Source: Fratercula arctica (taxonomy: Eukaryota; Chordata; Aves; Charadriiformes; Alcidae). Taken from it: 64,000 nt of DNA. How positions within the stretch are numbered: position 1 is the stretch's first letter; each line of letters starts with the position of its first letter. The DNA is taken from positions 39,326,817-39,390,816 of the forward strand of contig CANTUZ010000008.1 in NCBI GenBank assembly GCA_947846985.1, written 5' to 3'. The position numbers and the translations under genes are program-made. The notes below the pieces were generated by a model that was not told the DNA's origin, did not search any database, and saw only the letters and a program-made list of their open reading frames with translations. Positions 44,433 through 56,700 of the stretch are shown here, in pieces.

Positions 44433-45929
44433 TGTATTGGGTTTGCGTGACAAGGTTTGGGTAGCAGGGGGTGCTACAAGGGTGGCTGCTGTGAGAAGCT
44501 GCTAGAAGCTTCCCCCACATCCGACAGAGCCAATGCCAGCCAGCTCCAAGACAAACCCACCACCGGCCAAGGCCGAACCCATCAGCAACGGTGGTAGCGC
44601 CTCTGTGATAACACATTTAAGACGGTGGGGAAACCCAACTGTGCGATCGCAGCTGGAGAGAGGAGGGAGAAGGTGTGAGAGAACCAACTCTGCAGACACT
44701 AAGGTCAGTGAAGAAGGAGGGGGAGCAGGTCCTCCAGGAGCCAGAGCAGAGGTTCCCCTGCAGCCCATGGTAAAGACCATGGTGAGGCAGGCTGTCCCCC
44801 TGCAGCCCGCGGAGGTTAACGGTGGAGCAGATCCCCACCTGCAGCCCGTGGAGGTTAACGGTGGAGCAGATCCCCACCTGCAGCCCATGGAGGTTAACGG
44901 TGGAGCAGATCCCCACCTGCAGCCCGTGGAGGTTAACGGTGGAGCAGATCCCCACCTGCAGCCCGTGGAGGTTAACGGTGGAGCAGATCCCCACCTGCAG
45001 CCCACAGAGGTTAACGGTGGAGCAGATCCCCACCTGCAGCCCGTGGAGGTTAACGGTGGAGCAGATCCCCACCTGCAGCCCGTGGAGGTTAACGGTGGAG
45101 CAGATCCCCACCTGCAGCCCACGGAGGTTAACAGTGGAGCAGATCCCCACCTGCAGCCCACAGAGGTTAACAGTGGAGCAGATCCCCACCTGCAGCCCGT
45201 GGAGGACCCTACACAGGACCAGGTGAATGCCTGAAGGAGGCTGTGACCCCATGGGAAGCCCACTCTGGAGCAGGCTCCTGGCAGGACGTGTGGACCCATG
45301 GAGAGAAGAGCCCAACGCTGGAGCAGGTTTGTTGGCAGGACCTGTGACCCCATGGAAAGGACCCACGCTGGAGCAGTCTGTTCCTGAAGGACTGCACCCC
45401 ATGGAAAGGACCCACGCTGGAGCAGTTCACGAAGAGCTGTAGCCTGGAGGAAGGACTCACGTTGGAGAAGTTCATGGAGAACTGTCTCCCATGGGAGGGA
45501 CCCCACGCTGGAGCAGGGGCAGAGTGTGCGGAGTCCTCCCCTGAGGAGGAAGGAGCGGCAGGGACAAGGTGTGATGAACTCACCACAACCCCCAGTCCCT
45601 GTCCCCCTGCGCCGCCGGCAGGGAGAAGATAGAGAAATCAGGAGTAAAGTTAAACCTGGGAAGAAAGGAGGGGTGGGGGAAAGGTGTTTTTAAGATTTGG
45701 TTTTATTCCTCGTTATCCTTCCCTGATTTGATTGGTAATAAATTAAACTAATTTCCCCAAGTCGAGTCCGTTTTGCCCCTGACGGTAGCTGCTGCGTGAC
45801 CTCTCCCTGTCCTCATCTCGACCCAGGAGCCTTTCGTTGTATTTTCTCCCCCCCCGTTCAGTTGAGGAGGGGGAGCGACAGAGCGGCTTTGGTGGGTACC
45901 TGGTGTCCAGCCGGGGTCAATCCACCACA
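44433..45929 (+). mobile_element. Solo LTR of an endogenous retrovirus
   Basis: The element opens TGTATTGGGTTTGCG and closes CAATCCACCACA, giving the TG...CA ends of an LTR. An AATAAA signal lies at 45737-45742 and a TATA-like TTTAAG near 44620. The flanking five bases (GGGCT before, GGCCT after) look like a target-site duplication with one difference. I recognise the type as a common avian LTR, but I cannot give its exact family. No internal coding region is present, so it is a solo LTR. It contains the 39-bp minisatellite. Confidence 0.8.
44803..45206. repeat. 39-bp minisatellite inside the LTR
   Basis: Ten complete units start at 44803 and every 39 bp after, followed by a partial one at 45193. 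The unit holds CAGCCCGTGGAGGTTAACGG and TGGAGCAGATCCCCACCTG. Units differ at only a few positions (GTGG/ATGG/ACAG/ACGG and AACGG/AACAG). Because 39 is divisible by three and the unit lacks stops in several frames, long repetitive open frames appear on both strands. Confidence 0.97.
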
Positions 45930-46264
45930 GGCCTAAAAACAGATGCCCAGAGGCCTCCGGGGTCTTTAATCAGAGACTCTGGTTTTCCCTGCAAACTGAG
46001 CTGGGCCTCCAGACTCGGAGAGCGGCTGAGGACAAAGCAAAAATCGCAGACATGGCAGCTTTTCTGTACAGACACCGACAACCCAGAGGTTACTTTTATT
46101 TCTCCTCCCCTCCTGACATACCTTCTTCAGTCATTTAGCGCTGAGCTGAGCTGAGACAAGACGATCATTCAATTCTGGTGGCTGAAGTAGAGAAGAAAAT
46201 GGCGCGAATGCGTTTCCAAGGTGACCTGGGCTGAGGCAGTTCATTCCCTTGATTACCCGAGGAG

Positions 46265-46293
46265 AAAAAAAAAAAAAAAAAAAAAAAAAAAAA
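46265..46293 (+). repeat. Poly-A tract (29 A)
   Basis: An uninterrupted run of 29 A residues with no identifiable retroposed sequence before it. It could be a simple repeat or the tail of something too diverged to name. Confidence 0.9.
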
Positions 46294-47169
46294 GCCAAAT
46301 CCTTCCCTTGAAGTTGCAACGGGGAGGGAGGGAGTCAGTCAGCGGTGAAGCAGCTGATGGGGAACTGCTCGAATGAAGATGGCTGGTGCCCTTCTTGCCC
46401 AGACCATGGAGGAGCAAAGCAGCGCACAGCGAGGCATCCATGGCGGGACATCAGCTCTTCCCGTCCTGGCGGTCATCCACGGTGCTGGGGCAGACAGGAA
46501 GGGACCGAAAACCCCGGCAGAAAGCAAATAATTCAGGAATAATTCAGAAAACGCCGCAGCAGACCATCACCGGGACATCACCTTAACGTGTGCTCTCTTT
46601 TGGCCTCAGCGGGAGAACCTGTGCTGGAGGGTGGGTGTTCGCACCGCGCTGCGTTGTGAAGCTCCTGACATCAACCACGGGTCCAGCCGCGGGTTTACTG
46701 GCACTGCCCAGTTTCACAGAGGGAAGGAAACAAGTAAGGACGGGACGGGCAGCTGAGGTGAGACACCTTCTTACCAGCAGATACTCGCCAGCAACGGGAA
46801 ACGAGGGGAAAGGCAGGCAGGCAGAGGAATACACGGGTTTCAGGGACGCAAGCCAACGCGTCATTGTCGGAACAGCAGATCCATATGAGTAACCTAATCC
46901 AGGATCGTTATTCCCCTGTTTTTATTCTCACTTTCCGCACATCTCAAAGGATGTGTATCTGTGCAAAGCGAGCAACGAGCTCTTCTAGGAACGCATCTTT
47001 AAGGTCCCCTCCAACCCAAACCACCCGTAGGAAACATCAGAGACAAGGCCCAGACGCGCCTCGCTGTGACGGCCCACAGGATGTGTTTACCAAAGCCGAA
47101 ATCAAACCGTCGTGTCTCCTCTTTACCCTGGGCAACCTGAAGCCACAGCTCGAGCCACATACCTGAAGA

Positions 47170-47304
47170 GGTAAGATGAAGGCCAGGCTGGATGAGGCTC
47201 TGAGCAACCTGGTCTAGTTGAAGATGTCCCTGCTGACTGCAGGGGGGTGGGAATAGATGGCCTTTAAAGGCCCCTTCCAACCCAACACATTCTATGCTTC
47301 TATG
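47170..47304 (+). mobile_element. CR1 LINE 3' end fragment
   Basis: AGGCCAGGCTGGATGAGGCT, CTGAGCAACCTGGTCTAGTT, CCTTTAAAGGCCCCTTCCAA and the terminal ATTCTATGCTTCTATGA are CR1 3' sequence in plus orientation. A separate short CR1-like piece (AAGGTCCCCTCCAACCC) lies at ~47000-47020. Confidence 0.9.
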
Positions 47305-47744
47305 AATATTTCACTTTCACGGCCTGAAATCCAAACTCGGTTCACACCAGGAGCACCACAACCACCTCGGCTAAATACGAGGGTTTGGTTTTTTTTCCTC
47401 CCTTCAGAAAAGAGCCAGGAAAACATCTTTGCGCCAAAACAAATCCTGCAACCGCATCTTTTCCCGCTTCGCGAAGTTTCTTACCTGGCGCTTGAGCACA
47501 AGCGGCACCTTGGGAGGCCAGACTGGTTCCAGCGGCTTTTCCCCAGAGAGGGCAGGATGGAAAAGCCCGGGGAAGGAGGATCGGATTGAGATCAGACCCA
47601 GAGGACCGCTGGCTCTAGGTGCGGAAATGCCCTGGGAGAAACATCCTGGAAAACCCACTAAATTAATCCCCACGTATCCAAGCTGCTTTGAGATGGAAGA
47701 GACAACAGCAGATGACGTCTACTCGGGAGCACTGGAATAGTAAC

Positions 47745-47755
47745 AAGCTTTAATC
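47745..47755 (-). terminator. Candidate distal poly(A) signal of SH3BP4
   Basis: On the minus strand ATTAAA occurs in CGATTAAAGC, 2.4 kb after the SH3BP4 stop. That is compatible with the ~2 kb 3'UTR I recall for the human gene. Low certainty. Confidence 0.3.
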
Positions 47756-50128
47756 GTAATTATTTTTTTTCCAAAAATTTTTTTCTTTAAAAAAAGAAAA
47801 AAAAAGAAAAAAGGAACATTAAACGGTAAGTACAATAACCAGTTACTGTATGAATGGTGGTAATGCAAAGCCCGGATGGAGCTTTCGGAGAAGGGTTTGA
47901 CATTTAGCGGGCGGAAGGCATCGGAAGGACGTGCGCCCGGTGAGGAGGGATGAGATTCCAGGAACAGGGATAAATGAACGCGGTGGTTATCCCACGGGCC
48001 CCGGAACGTGCCGGCCGTGCTCCCGCGGGTCTCGGGGAGGGCACACATGCCGAGCACGGCATGTTTTAGGCTGAAATGTTAAGTTGGGTATATGGAGTAC
48101 CTGAGGTAGTTAGAAAAACTAAGAGGGCGGGGGGGGGGATGCAGGGGAAAGCTGAAATTACCCAGGGACATCCCTGAAACATCGGAAGCTCAAACTCCTG
48201 CCCTCGCCTGCTGCTGACAGCCGCTGCGGCCCCCGGCGCGGCTGCTCTGCAGAGCTCCAGACCCTGCCAGGAGAAGAGAGAAAGCCAAGATTTGGGTAAA
48301 AACCCAGGAAAAAGCCATCCCTCTGCCTGCGCACGCGCTCTCGCCGGAGTTGTTCCTTATCACAGTGGGGATTTATGCCCGTGCAGGGAAAAATGTGCTC
48401 TCAGGGGGCCTTAGGAAAAGAGAAAGGGGACGCGTGGCGGGCTCAGCTGCTGACGGACCCTCTCTGTGCTACGTGAAGTTGCATAGGAAACTCCTTCAAG
48501 CCCCTGAGGAGAAATTAAGGTGCTATTTAACTTCTTGTGGGGTCCAGCAAGAGTGACCGTTTCTGGGGACGTGATTTTGAGGAAGAGGGAAGGAGATGGT
48601 TCCCTCTCAAGGCCACCGTGCCAGCACAACCTACCGGCTGCCTTTCCCATTCTTTGTTTTTCTTTTTGTTTGGATTAACCTGAAAGAAAATGGTGCTGTA
48701 ACAACTAACCTTTCCGTGGTAGCAGCGTTTCACTATAAAGAGACCATGCACTTAAAATAATCTCTCTGTGCAAAAATGTCTCCCTCCCGTGTAAAATATT
48801 TTAGAGGTGGGGAGCAGGAGGAGGAGGAGGGGAGGTCATTCAAAAGACTCAGCTATAAAACAGAGAAAAATAGGGGCACTTGGCGCTGCAAATATGTAGC
48901 TGGATGGCACCAGGTTTACAGGAAAGACTATTTACAAGTTAAACTGGACTTGAGGAGCTTTGAAGAAGCTTCGAAGCCCTCCGAAACCAATGGCAACGAG
49001 CGTTAAGTCGCACAGCACACCTGGAGCATCTCCAGCCAGCTCGGATTTCAAATTAGGAGAAACGTTTTCTCTTTTCCTTCTTTTTGTGTGTAAAGGGATA
49101 CACGGATGGCAACAATTTTCCCCCCCCGCCTTTTCTGGCCTCTTCCGCAGAGCAGGAGCACCTGGAGAGGAGCAGCCCAAGCAGTTTGGTGCCATGGCAG
49201 GGTGAGACTCTCCTCACCCTTCTCCTGGTCTGACCTCCCAAGGAGGTCTCCACCGAACCCCAAATCTCCAGCTTCTTCCAGAGATGTCCCACAGCACCCG
49301 GGCAGGGTGAAGCCCAAGGGGCAGCGACTGCTTCTCTTGCTTAAAAAAGGGGACCCGCGCGGCTGAACGCAGGCAACGAGCATCGCCCTTGTCCGCCAAT
49401 GAGAAAACGCATGTTTGCCAGAGACATGAGAAAAACGCAAGAATCAACAAAAAAATAATCAACAAATTACAGGGCCCTGAGAATGAAAAAGAAAAAAAAA
49501 AACCCAAAGAAAAATGCTCCTTTTTGGTGGAAGATGCTTGTTGGGCTGGGGATATACGGTGCTTTATCATGCCTGGGAGTCTGCCAAAGCCTGACTGTGG
49601 CAGTGGGGGGGGGGCGGGGTGGGCATTTATTGTGCTTCCTCTTAAGATACGTATTTACATGACTCACCATTTGTCTCAAAAATGATAATTTAAAAGTGGT
49701 GTCTACAACATAAAAAAACAGCCACAGTTCCCACCCCCACCCCCCAAAAGTGGTTACAACCTTTACTGCTCATTACAAAAATTAGACTTTTATTTGTAAA
49801 TGCCTAAAAAACGTGACCTCTTTTGTGATCCCTCCCCACCCCCTCACCCCCTTTAAAGTTTTTTTTTTTAGTAAGAAATAGTTAATTGATATCAATGCCA
49901 TATGAAAAGCCACCCCTCTCGGGATGCCTTCCCATCAAGGAGGGATGTCTCCTGCTGATTTCCAGTCCCAGTGGAGAACTTGCAAACTTTGGCCTCTTAA
50001 AACCTGGGGAGAGCAACCTCCGCTTCTTTTTAAAGTCAACTGCTTTAAAAAAAGGGTGGGGGGGGGAGGGAAAAGCACAGAAAAAACCCCCAGCAAACGA
50101 GAAGCGGACAAAAATACCGCCGCAGGAG
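47756..50128 (-). other. SH3BP4: SH3BP4 3'UTR and flank
   Basis: Sequence downstream of the SH3BP4 stop codon, AT-rich near the gene and GC-richer below 49600. Two ends are possible: a proximal one using AATAAA at 49789-49794 and a distal one near 47740. I see no other gene here. Confidence 0.5.
49789..49794 (-). terminator. Candidate proximal poly(A) signal of SH3BP4
   Basis: Minus-strand AATAAA (in ACAAATAAAAGT), 335 bp after the stop codon. It is followed by a T/G-rich stretch (GTAAAGGTTGTAACC then G-runs), as expected downstream of a cleavage site. Confidence 0.5.
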
Positions 50129-50353
50129 CTAGATGGCAAAATCCTCATGGTCTTGTGGGCTGAAGGCAGCTGCTCGCAGCATGTCCAAGGAGTTGACGAG
50201 GATCAGGGTGCCGGTGAGATGCTTCCAACGTTTGGTGATGGGGTTCTTCATCTTGTCCAGCCCGGTGTGCAGCTCCTGGATCACATCACGGTAGCTGTCG
50301 CCCATCTGGCTGCTCCAGGTGAGAAGGAAATCGTATGCTGGTTTCCACATGGC
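50129..50353 (-). CDS. SH3BP4: SH3BP4 last coding exon
   Basis: The final 74 codons plus stop begin [20 protein letters not shown] after a CAG acceptor (50356-50354) and end QDHEDFAI. This is the C-terminal death-domain-like region of SH3BP4, the SH3-containing adaptor that controls transferrin-receptor endocytosis and restrains Rag-GTPase signalling to mTORC1 in mammals. The frame is phase 0 with the preceding exon, and the stop is at 50131-50129. Confidence 0.96.
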   Translation of the reverse strand, partial: AMWKPAYDFLLTWSSQMGDSYRDVIQELHTGLDKMKNPITKRWKHLTGTLILVNSLDMLRAAAFSPQDHEDFAI

Positions 50354-50581
50354 CTGCGGTGATGGGGCAGAGCGGAGAGGCGATCAGAGTCGAACCAGGC
50401 TGGATGGCTGGCGAGCAAGCGACTGCCCTTCCCAACACACCCCCATCCCAGAACAATCACATTCCTAGGGAAAACCACAGCCAAATCCCTTTTATCCCCT
50501 AAAGGAGCTCCAGAAAAACATCTTCTGGAGGTACCTGCAACCCTAGAGGACCCATGGAGACCGAGACCTCTCCACTCTCAC

Positions 50582-50770
50582 CTCACTGTCTACCACCCCC
50601 GTCTTGTCCCGGTGCGGGGCCTCGTAAGAATCCATCTGCTGCTTGGAGACCTTGGCGAGCTTCTCGGCGAGCTCCCTCCAGCGCTGGGCCACCTCCACGG
50701 CTGTGGTCAGCAGCACGAAGTCCTGGATGAGTCGGACAACCAGCCCCTGGCAGTCCATTTTCAGCAGCGC
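50582..50770 (-). CDS. SH3BP4: SH3BP4 penultimate coding exon
   Basis: A 63-codon exon between a CAG acceptor (50773-50771) and a GTGAGA donor. It encodes [20 protein letters not shown] then [20 protein letters not shown], ending GVVDSE. The length equals that of the human segment as I recall it, with only a few conservative changes. It belongs to the C-terminal helical, death-domain-like part. Confidence 0.96.
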
Positions 50771-53700
50771 CTGAAGGAAAACCAAACGAGAGAGTCAAGG
50801 CAGGCAGTAGATGGCAGGTGACCCAGGGGACCATGCAAGGAAGTCCCTCAAGAAGCCACCCCAAAAATCCTCCCACCCCTTTTCGAGTGACAGTCAGTGA
50901 AATTAGGCCACCAGGCTTGAGAGAAGAGTAATCCCATTAATTGAACGAAGCGCTCTACCCCTGTTCAACGAGGCTTGCAGCCGGGGCTGGCCAACACAGC
51001 CTTATTTTCCAGGCAACCCCTCAAGATGTTCAGGCGCCACCATAAGCAGTTTAAGGCATCCCAGGGGCTGAGCAGAACAGATGCCTTTAATCAAGGTAAC
51101 TAATCCGACACGGTCTGTGCAGCTTGCCTCCCTGAGCCCGGAGAAGCTCCGTCCTTCAGCAGGGATGGCTGGGTACGGGCCAGCCAGAACATTTTTGGAC
51201 AAAACCCGGGCATCAGCCTCGGCAGGAGATGGGCTGAGGTGAGACCCAGGCGAAGGGCCAGTTGGCAGCACGACAGGACCGTTGCTTGGCTTGGGATCTT
51301 CTTGCTCTCCTCATCGCCCCTCTGCCCGCCCGTGCCAGTTTAGAAACCACCACCTCCCCTGTCATTTATTGGCCTAAAATCTGAGATTTTCTGCAAGCGG
51401 TTTTGAAGAAGTGGGGAGGAGGAGCTGCAGCAGTCACGTTTTTCCAGCTAGTGGTAATTTATCCAGGAAAAAAACGTCAGAGCGGTGTTAACTGCTGAAA
51501 TCTGCTCAAAGTGGAGAACAAGTTGCAATAGGGGAAAACCCACAACGCAGACCAGGAAAGGAAGGGTTTAAGTGGCAATTATTAGAGGACAGGATCAGAC
51601 CCGTGGAATGAACGCCCTGGGCACCAGGGCTCCCCATCCTTGGCCAGAGCCCGCGGAGTGCAACAGCCTTAGCAGCAAACCCAGTCCCTGGGCAAATCCC
51701 ACTTGGAACCTCAAATGGGTACAGAAAGCTGGTTTGTGTTACAAAGTGGGCATCCCCTTTTTAAAACATGTAAACCAAGTGAACGGACCCCAGACTGTGT
51801 CTCAGGTGATAGTTTGCTCAGTAGCCTCTTCTTTTCCTACAGACAGATCTGGAGCTGTGGCACCAGCAGAGTCAGGATGGTGGCTCCAGGATGGGTGAAC
51901 ACCCAGGGCTCAGCGTTTCAACAGGGGGTCCCATTTCAATAAAGGCAAACCCCAGCTCAGGGATGAAGGGGACAGACCCCCTGAGGGATGCTGAAGACCA
52001 GTGAGCGCCCAAAGAACCACGCTGGCACACGTGTCCCCATGGGGAACATCACCCACACCTTCAAAACAGCATGGGGCTGGTTGTTACAGAAACCATGGAC
52101 GTTGCGGTCCACACGTGGCCAGAATCTGCCCGCTTTCTGCCGCCGTGGGTCCTGACATCCTCTCCTGGCACAAGGGTCTGGGCAAACCCCAGCTGATTTG
52201 GTTCTGGAGCAGAAGAAGGGTTAAATCCTCGCAGAGGCGGTTTCACAGGGACAGTTGGGGGAAGATGGGAACATCTGAAACCACTCCAGCAATTTGCAAA
52301 GCAAATGCATGGTGATTTTTCCCTTATCTGTCTCCAGCTTGAATCTAATTACAGCTGCAGACCAGCGTTTGTTTGCTCCTCAAATGCTTACATTGGTTTC
52401 CTGTATTAGGAGAGAAGTAATAAACCCTCTTGTTAAGCAAGCAAGGAAAATACATTTAAAAGAGGTTTGTTTTTTTTTTTTTTTCCAGAGGGCATTAAGA
52501 AGCATTTAGATCTCACACCTGCGTCTCCTCCAGCGACGCTACCTTACCACCCGGCCCACAGATCCATCACCCTCTGCTCTGCAGGCGGAGGATTCGGATG
52601 GGAGGATTCGGATGGTCGTAAGGAAGGGCAGATTCAGCATCCTCAAACCTGCGTTTTCAGGCAGCTCAATTGCCTGCCTCCAAACCCCAAAACAACCTGG
52701 TATTTAGCAAAGTAGACTAAATGAGCCACTCATCTCTCTTGCCGGAGGCCGAGCAGGTCCAAGGCAGCAGAGGAGGCCACCAGGAGCACACTGCACCACG
52801 GGTTAAGAAGAATAGAGCTGCAGGAGATGGATTCTCCTGTTCTTCTGCTGCTCGATGTAAGCAGGAAAACGGCATATAGTATAGCATAAAGTATAGCAGC
52901 TGGGAGGCCACCTAACCGAGAACCGTACAATCGCTTGAAGCAACAGCTTTGGAAGAGACAGATTGCTCCCCACAGCACTGCACGTTAACTCTGAAACCTA
53001 CTGACGGCCATCAAAACATCTCCTTCCTGTGCTTTGCCCCTGGTGATTTCAACTGGGGAGGCTCAACATGCAAATCACAGGCCGGGGAAAACACGGGTGA
53101 GCGGGCAGAGGTGACGGGAGATGGGGATAGCATGAAAGGTGGGGCTGGGCTGCAGGAAGGACACACAGCCGCTGAGGTCGGAAGGAATATGTTAGCGGTA
53201 ACAGCGACACGCTTTTTTTTTGGCCTGGGCACAACTCACTCCCACCACCACAGAAATACATGAAAAACGTGGGCATAGGACTCTCCTGGAAGCCCTGACT
53301 GCCCAGCCAGGATTAGTAGGGCTCACAATGGACCTAAATCCTCCAGCAGGTGCTTTTGGGATTATGCTACAATTTCTTTCCCTCCTCCTCCCTCGCCCTG
53401 GACAAACCTTCTCAGATAGCAGGGTACACGCACTGCGTCTCCATCCCGTGCTCCCTGCGTGACCCGGGCTGTGCCTTGCCAGCACCCTCCAAAGCCTTTA
53501 TTACCCTGGTAGCGGCTCCAAGCCGTCTCTGCCAGACAAGCACCCAGCAAAGGAGATGGTTTGATATTCAAACCCCAGTTCAAAGCAGCAGCAGAAGCGC
53601 CTCTACTTAAAAGACATCCAGGAGAGGCTGAATTTGCATCCCAGCTCTGAAGTGCAGAATCCCATTTCCTATCCTCTAAAGATGGAAATCAGCGCCTGGA

Positions 53701-56700
53701 AGAAAGCAAGCCAAGCGAGAAGGAAGAGGCAACCCCGAAGGTCACCTGCAGATGCACGGCCACCCCTTCCCATGCCCATCAACACAACCTTCATGGTCCA
53801 CTTCTGACTACACAAGCCCCCACCCCTGCTCAGTCTTCCACACACAGCCCCCACGGTCCAGCCCTGACCCTCATGTGCTCGGGAGGAGCCATTTGAGCTG
53901 GAGGGGTCTTCTTTCTTCCCCACCTTTGGCCAAAGTAAAGGAGGAAAAACTTTCCTCCTTTGCCCCAGGAGCAGAAAGCATTGCACCCACACCAAGCACA
54001 GGGCAAGACCCACTCTTTAAATTGATGATTTTTTTTTTTTTTTTTTTTAAATTCGCATTTAAATTGGAAAGCACCCTGGGGGGTCCAAACCCAAACATCT
54101 GTAGGGTGTTTGGCAGGGGAAGCGGAGACGTGGTTCCCGTAAGCAGTAATACTTAGTGTCCTGTTGACTGACGCGGGGACGCGTGCCAGGGCAGGGGTGC
54201 AACCCCAGCATGGCGGGCGATGTGCCCGCAGTGGCACCGTGCCACCGCTCCCACCAGGGACCTCCACAAACACAGGGAGAAAGACCCTGTGTCCCCAAGG
54301 GGCCAGTGAGACCAGCAGGGTGAGAGGATGCTCGTGCACAGGCTCACGTCTCCATCGTCCTCTCTGGGATGCAAGTCAGGTTTTTGGTCCGAACGAGTTG
54401 TCTCTGTACGAGTATTCCCCCAAATAACACTTGCTTTAGGGAATAAACATCTCTTTTGCTTGCTTCTTTTGGCTGTCAGCACCCCGAAAAATCACCAGTC
54501 ACATGCACTCAAAATACTGCATTTCACATTCATGATCTTAAATATTACTTTTTTTTTACCGAGCAGTCAGGCACAGGCTCTGCAAGGCAATTTCCCTGGG
54601 TCTTGGGGTGCTTAAGGCATCACTTCTGAAATGACACCAAGTGCCATCAGCCACGCTCCCAGGTGGGCTGGGAGAAAGCACTATCTATGCAACCACAACC
54701 AGCTTTCTTAAAATTTTTTTTGCAAGAGCAAAATTGCATGGGAGCAAGAATGAAGGGCCTGCAACTGCCGCACCGGGGATGGGAAGGCAGTGAAGATTTC
54801 CTGCCAGTCCCAGAAAATAAAAATTGGTTATCTTACACTGCCTGTGAAGGGCCAAGCCTGCTGAAAGGCACCCGGTGGCGTTTCTGCAGCTTTCTACTAG
54901 TTGATAGGGATGCAGAGCAAGACTTACAAGTGTTGCGCATGAGAAGACCTCCTTGGAAGCTTGCAAGCAACTTGGCTATGCAAGGACGAGCCCTGTCCTA
55001 CAGAAAACATCCCCATCAACTTCAGCATCGCGCAGTGCGGTTCCTTGGAAGAGCAATGATGTCCAGCATCTCTACACGGGAATAAATCCCCACCACATGA
55101 AGACAAATGCAGGGCAGGAGTCGGGCTTCTCCCCAGACCCAAATTCAGCACGGGGACTACCATTAGCCAACAGATTGCTTTGGGATGGAGGAACAAGAGG
55201 AGCCCGACATGAGCAACCTTGGGCTGGCATGTTCTGGGCGTGCCAGCACAAGGTCCAAGCAATGGATGCCCTGCTCTGCAGGACATTAAGGGCTGCTCGA
55301 GCCCACCAGCAGCTCTCTGGCGTCTGCACACACCAGTGACAAGCGGTATCTTTCGGGAGAAGAAAGGCAGCATGCAGATACTTGCAGCCAGAACAAATGA
55401 TAGAAAACAACAGGGGGAAAAAACCACAAACAACATCATCTTCTGCATGATGTTTAGAAGTGGCCTGCAGAAGAAAAAGCTCAGTTTCCACAGCTCTCTG
55501 CTGACATGCCCGCTGGCATTCCCAGAAGACCCATGTTTTTCCCAACAGCAGCATCTGTTGGAAAGGATGATAAACACGAGGCTCTACAAAAACACCGTAT
55601 TGAAAATCCAGAGAGAGAAAAGGCTGTGTCTCATCCCAGGTCTAACCCCAGCTCTGAAAGACCAGGCAGTGCAGCCCCTGTGTTGCCTGGTACTGGTGGC
55701 CCAGCTGCAACGAGGTCTTCTTGCATCTGTGCCCAGGCTTTTTTAGCAAGAGCATCTGCACGTTGCCTCCTCTCGATGGGCAGAGTGGAGGCTGGGAAGA
55801 GGTAGGTTTCTCTTTCCGGAGTGATGACTAGTTTCTGAGCAACATTCCCCGACTTACCTTCACACACCGCCGCTAGGGCTAGATTAGAAAAATAATAATT
55901 AAACACAGATTACTTATTAACTAGTCATCGTGAGCGGGCTTTTCCACGCTTGGCTGCTGGTGCGCGGCTCTGCCGCTGCGATTTTGTGTACTCAACACTG
56001 AAGTCAGCTAAGCCTGCCTACGACTTCTCCCTTCACAGTCCCTTTGAGATGAGACAACCAACTTTTAAGATGAAACGGCCAGATCAGAGCTTAATCCAAC
56101 CCATTTTTCTTGCCAGAAGACACCAGAAAGCTGGTTTGTTACAAACCACCATTTGTTACAAATAAAATCAGATTTAAATACAATAAAATACACGACTGCT
56201 CTGTTGTCATCCCCTGAAACATCTGGTTTTTGTTCATTTGTTTATTTTCAAACCCAGCTCAATCTAATTTCTCCATAAACTGAGAAGGATTTGAGAGCAG
56301 CAAGGGGTTTAGAGGGAGTATCATCTTCCAATAGGAAGGGAGCTCATCCTTTATCGATGGGCTCAGGCTCGTAAAGAATAGGAAACAGAGCCAAGGCTGA
56401 GGACTAGCTTCCATTCAAACACGAAAAATAAAGCCTGCCCTGGGACCCTACACTTCAGGCAGCCCTTGGGGAGTGGGAAGTTTTCCTGCAGCTTACAGCC
56501 CTCCCCTTGAATTATCTGCTCCCTGAGTATCCAAGAGAGCCTTATCTTTCCTTCTGTCTCCCCATTGAGGTCTGGCACAGATTTTTCCACAACCTACAGA
56601 CTGTCTGGGACCCCTGGAGACAAAGGGAATAGATAAAAGAAGCGCTCAGAGGTTTGCAAAGCGGTAAGACACAGGACATGAAGCCCTCGGAAGTATCCAC

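Larger units (their letters stand above)
45930..47735. other. Intergenic, solo LTR to SH3BP4 3' end
   Basis: No gene recognised. It contains a 29-base poly-A run (46265-46293) and CR1 fragments (about 46995-47030 and 47170-47304). Confidence 0.5.

Noticed and set aside
44502..45506. A 334-codon minus-strand and a 233-codon plus-strand repetitive open frame
   Set aside because: Both are by-products of the 39-bp minisatellite inside an LTR; there is no initiation context, domain or splice structure.
46999..47280. Minus-strand open frame MEGAFKGHLFPPPCSQQGHL...
   Set aside because: It is antisense CR1 3' sequence; the same peptide-like string arises at the other CR1 copy near 27145-27351.
54924..55577. 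217-codon minus-strand open frame in the SH3BP4 intron
   Set aside because: No recognisable domain and low-complexity composition; it overlaps other long frames on the opposite strand, as expected by chance in GC-rich DNA.
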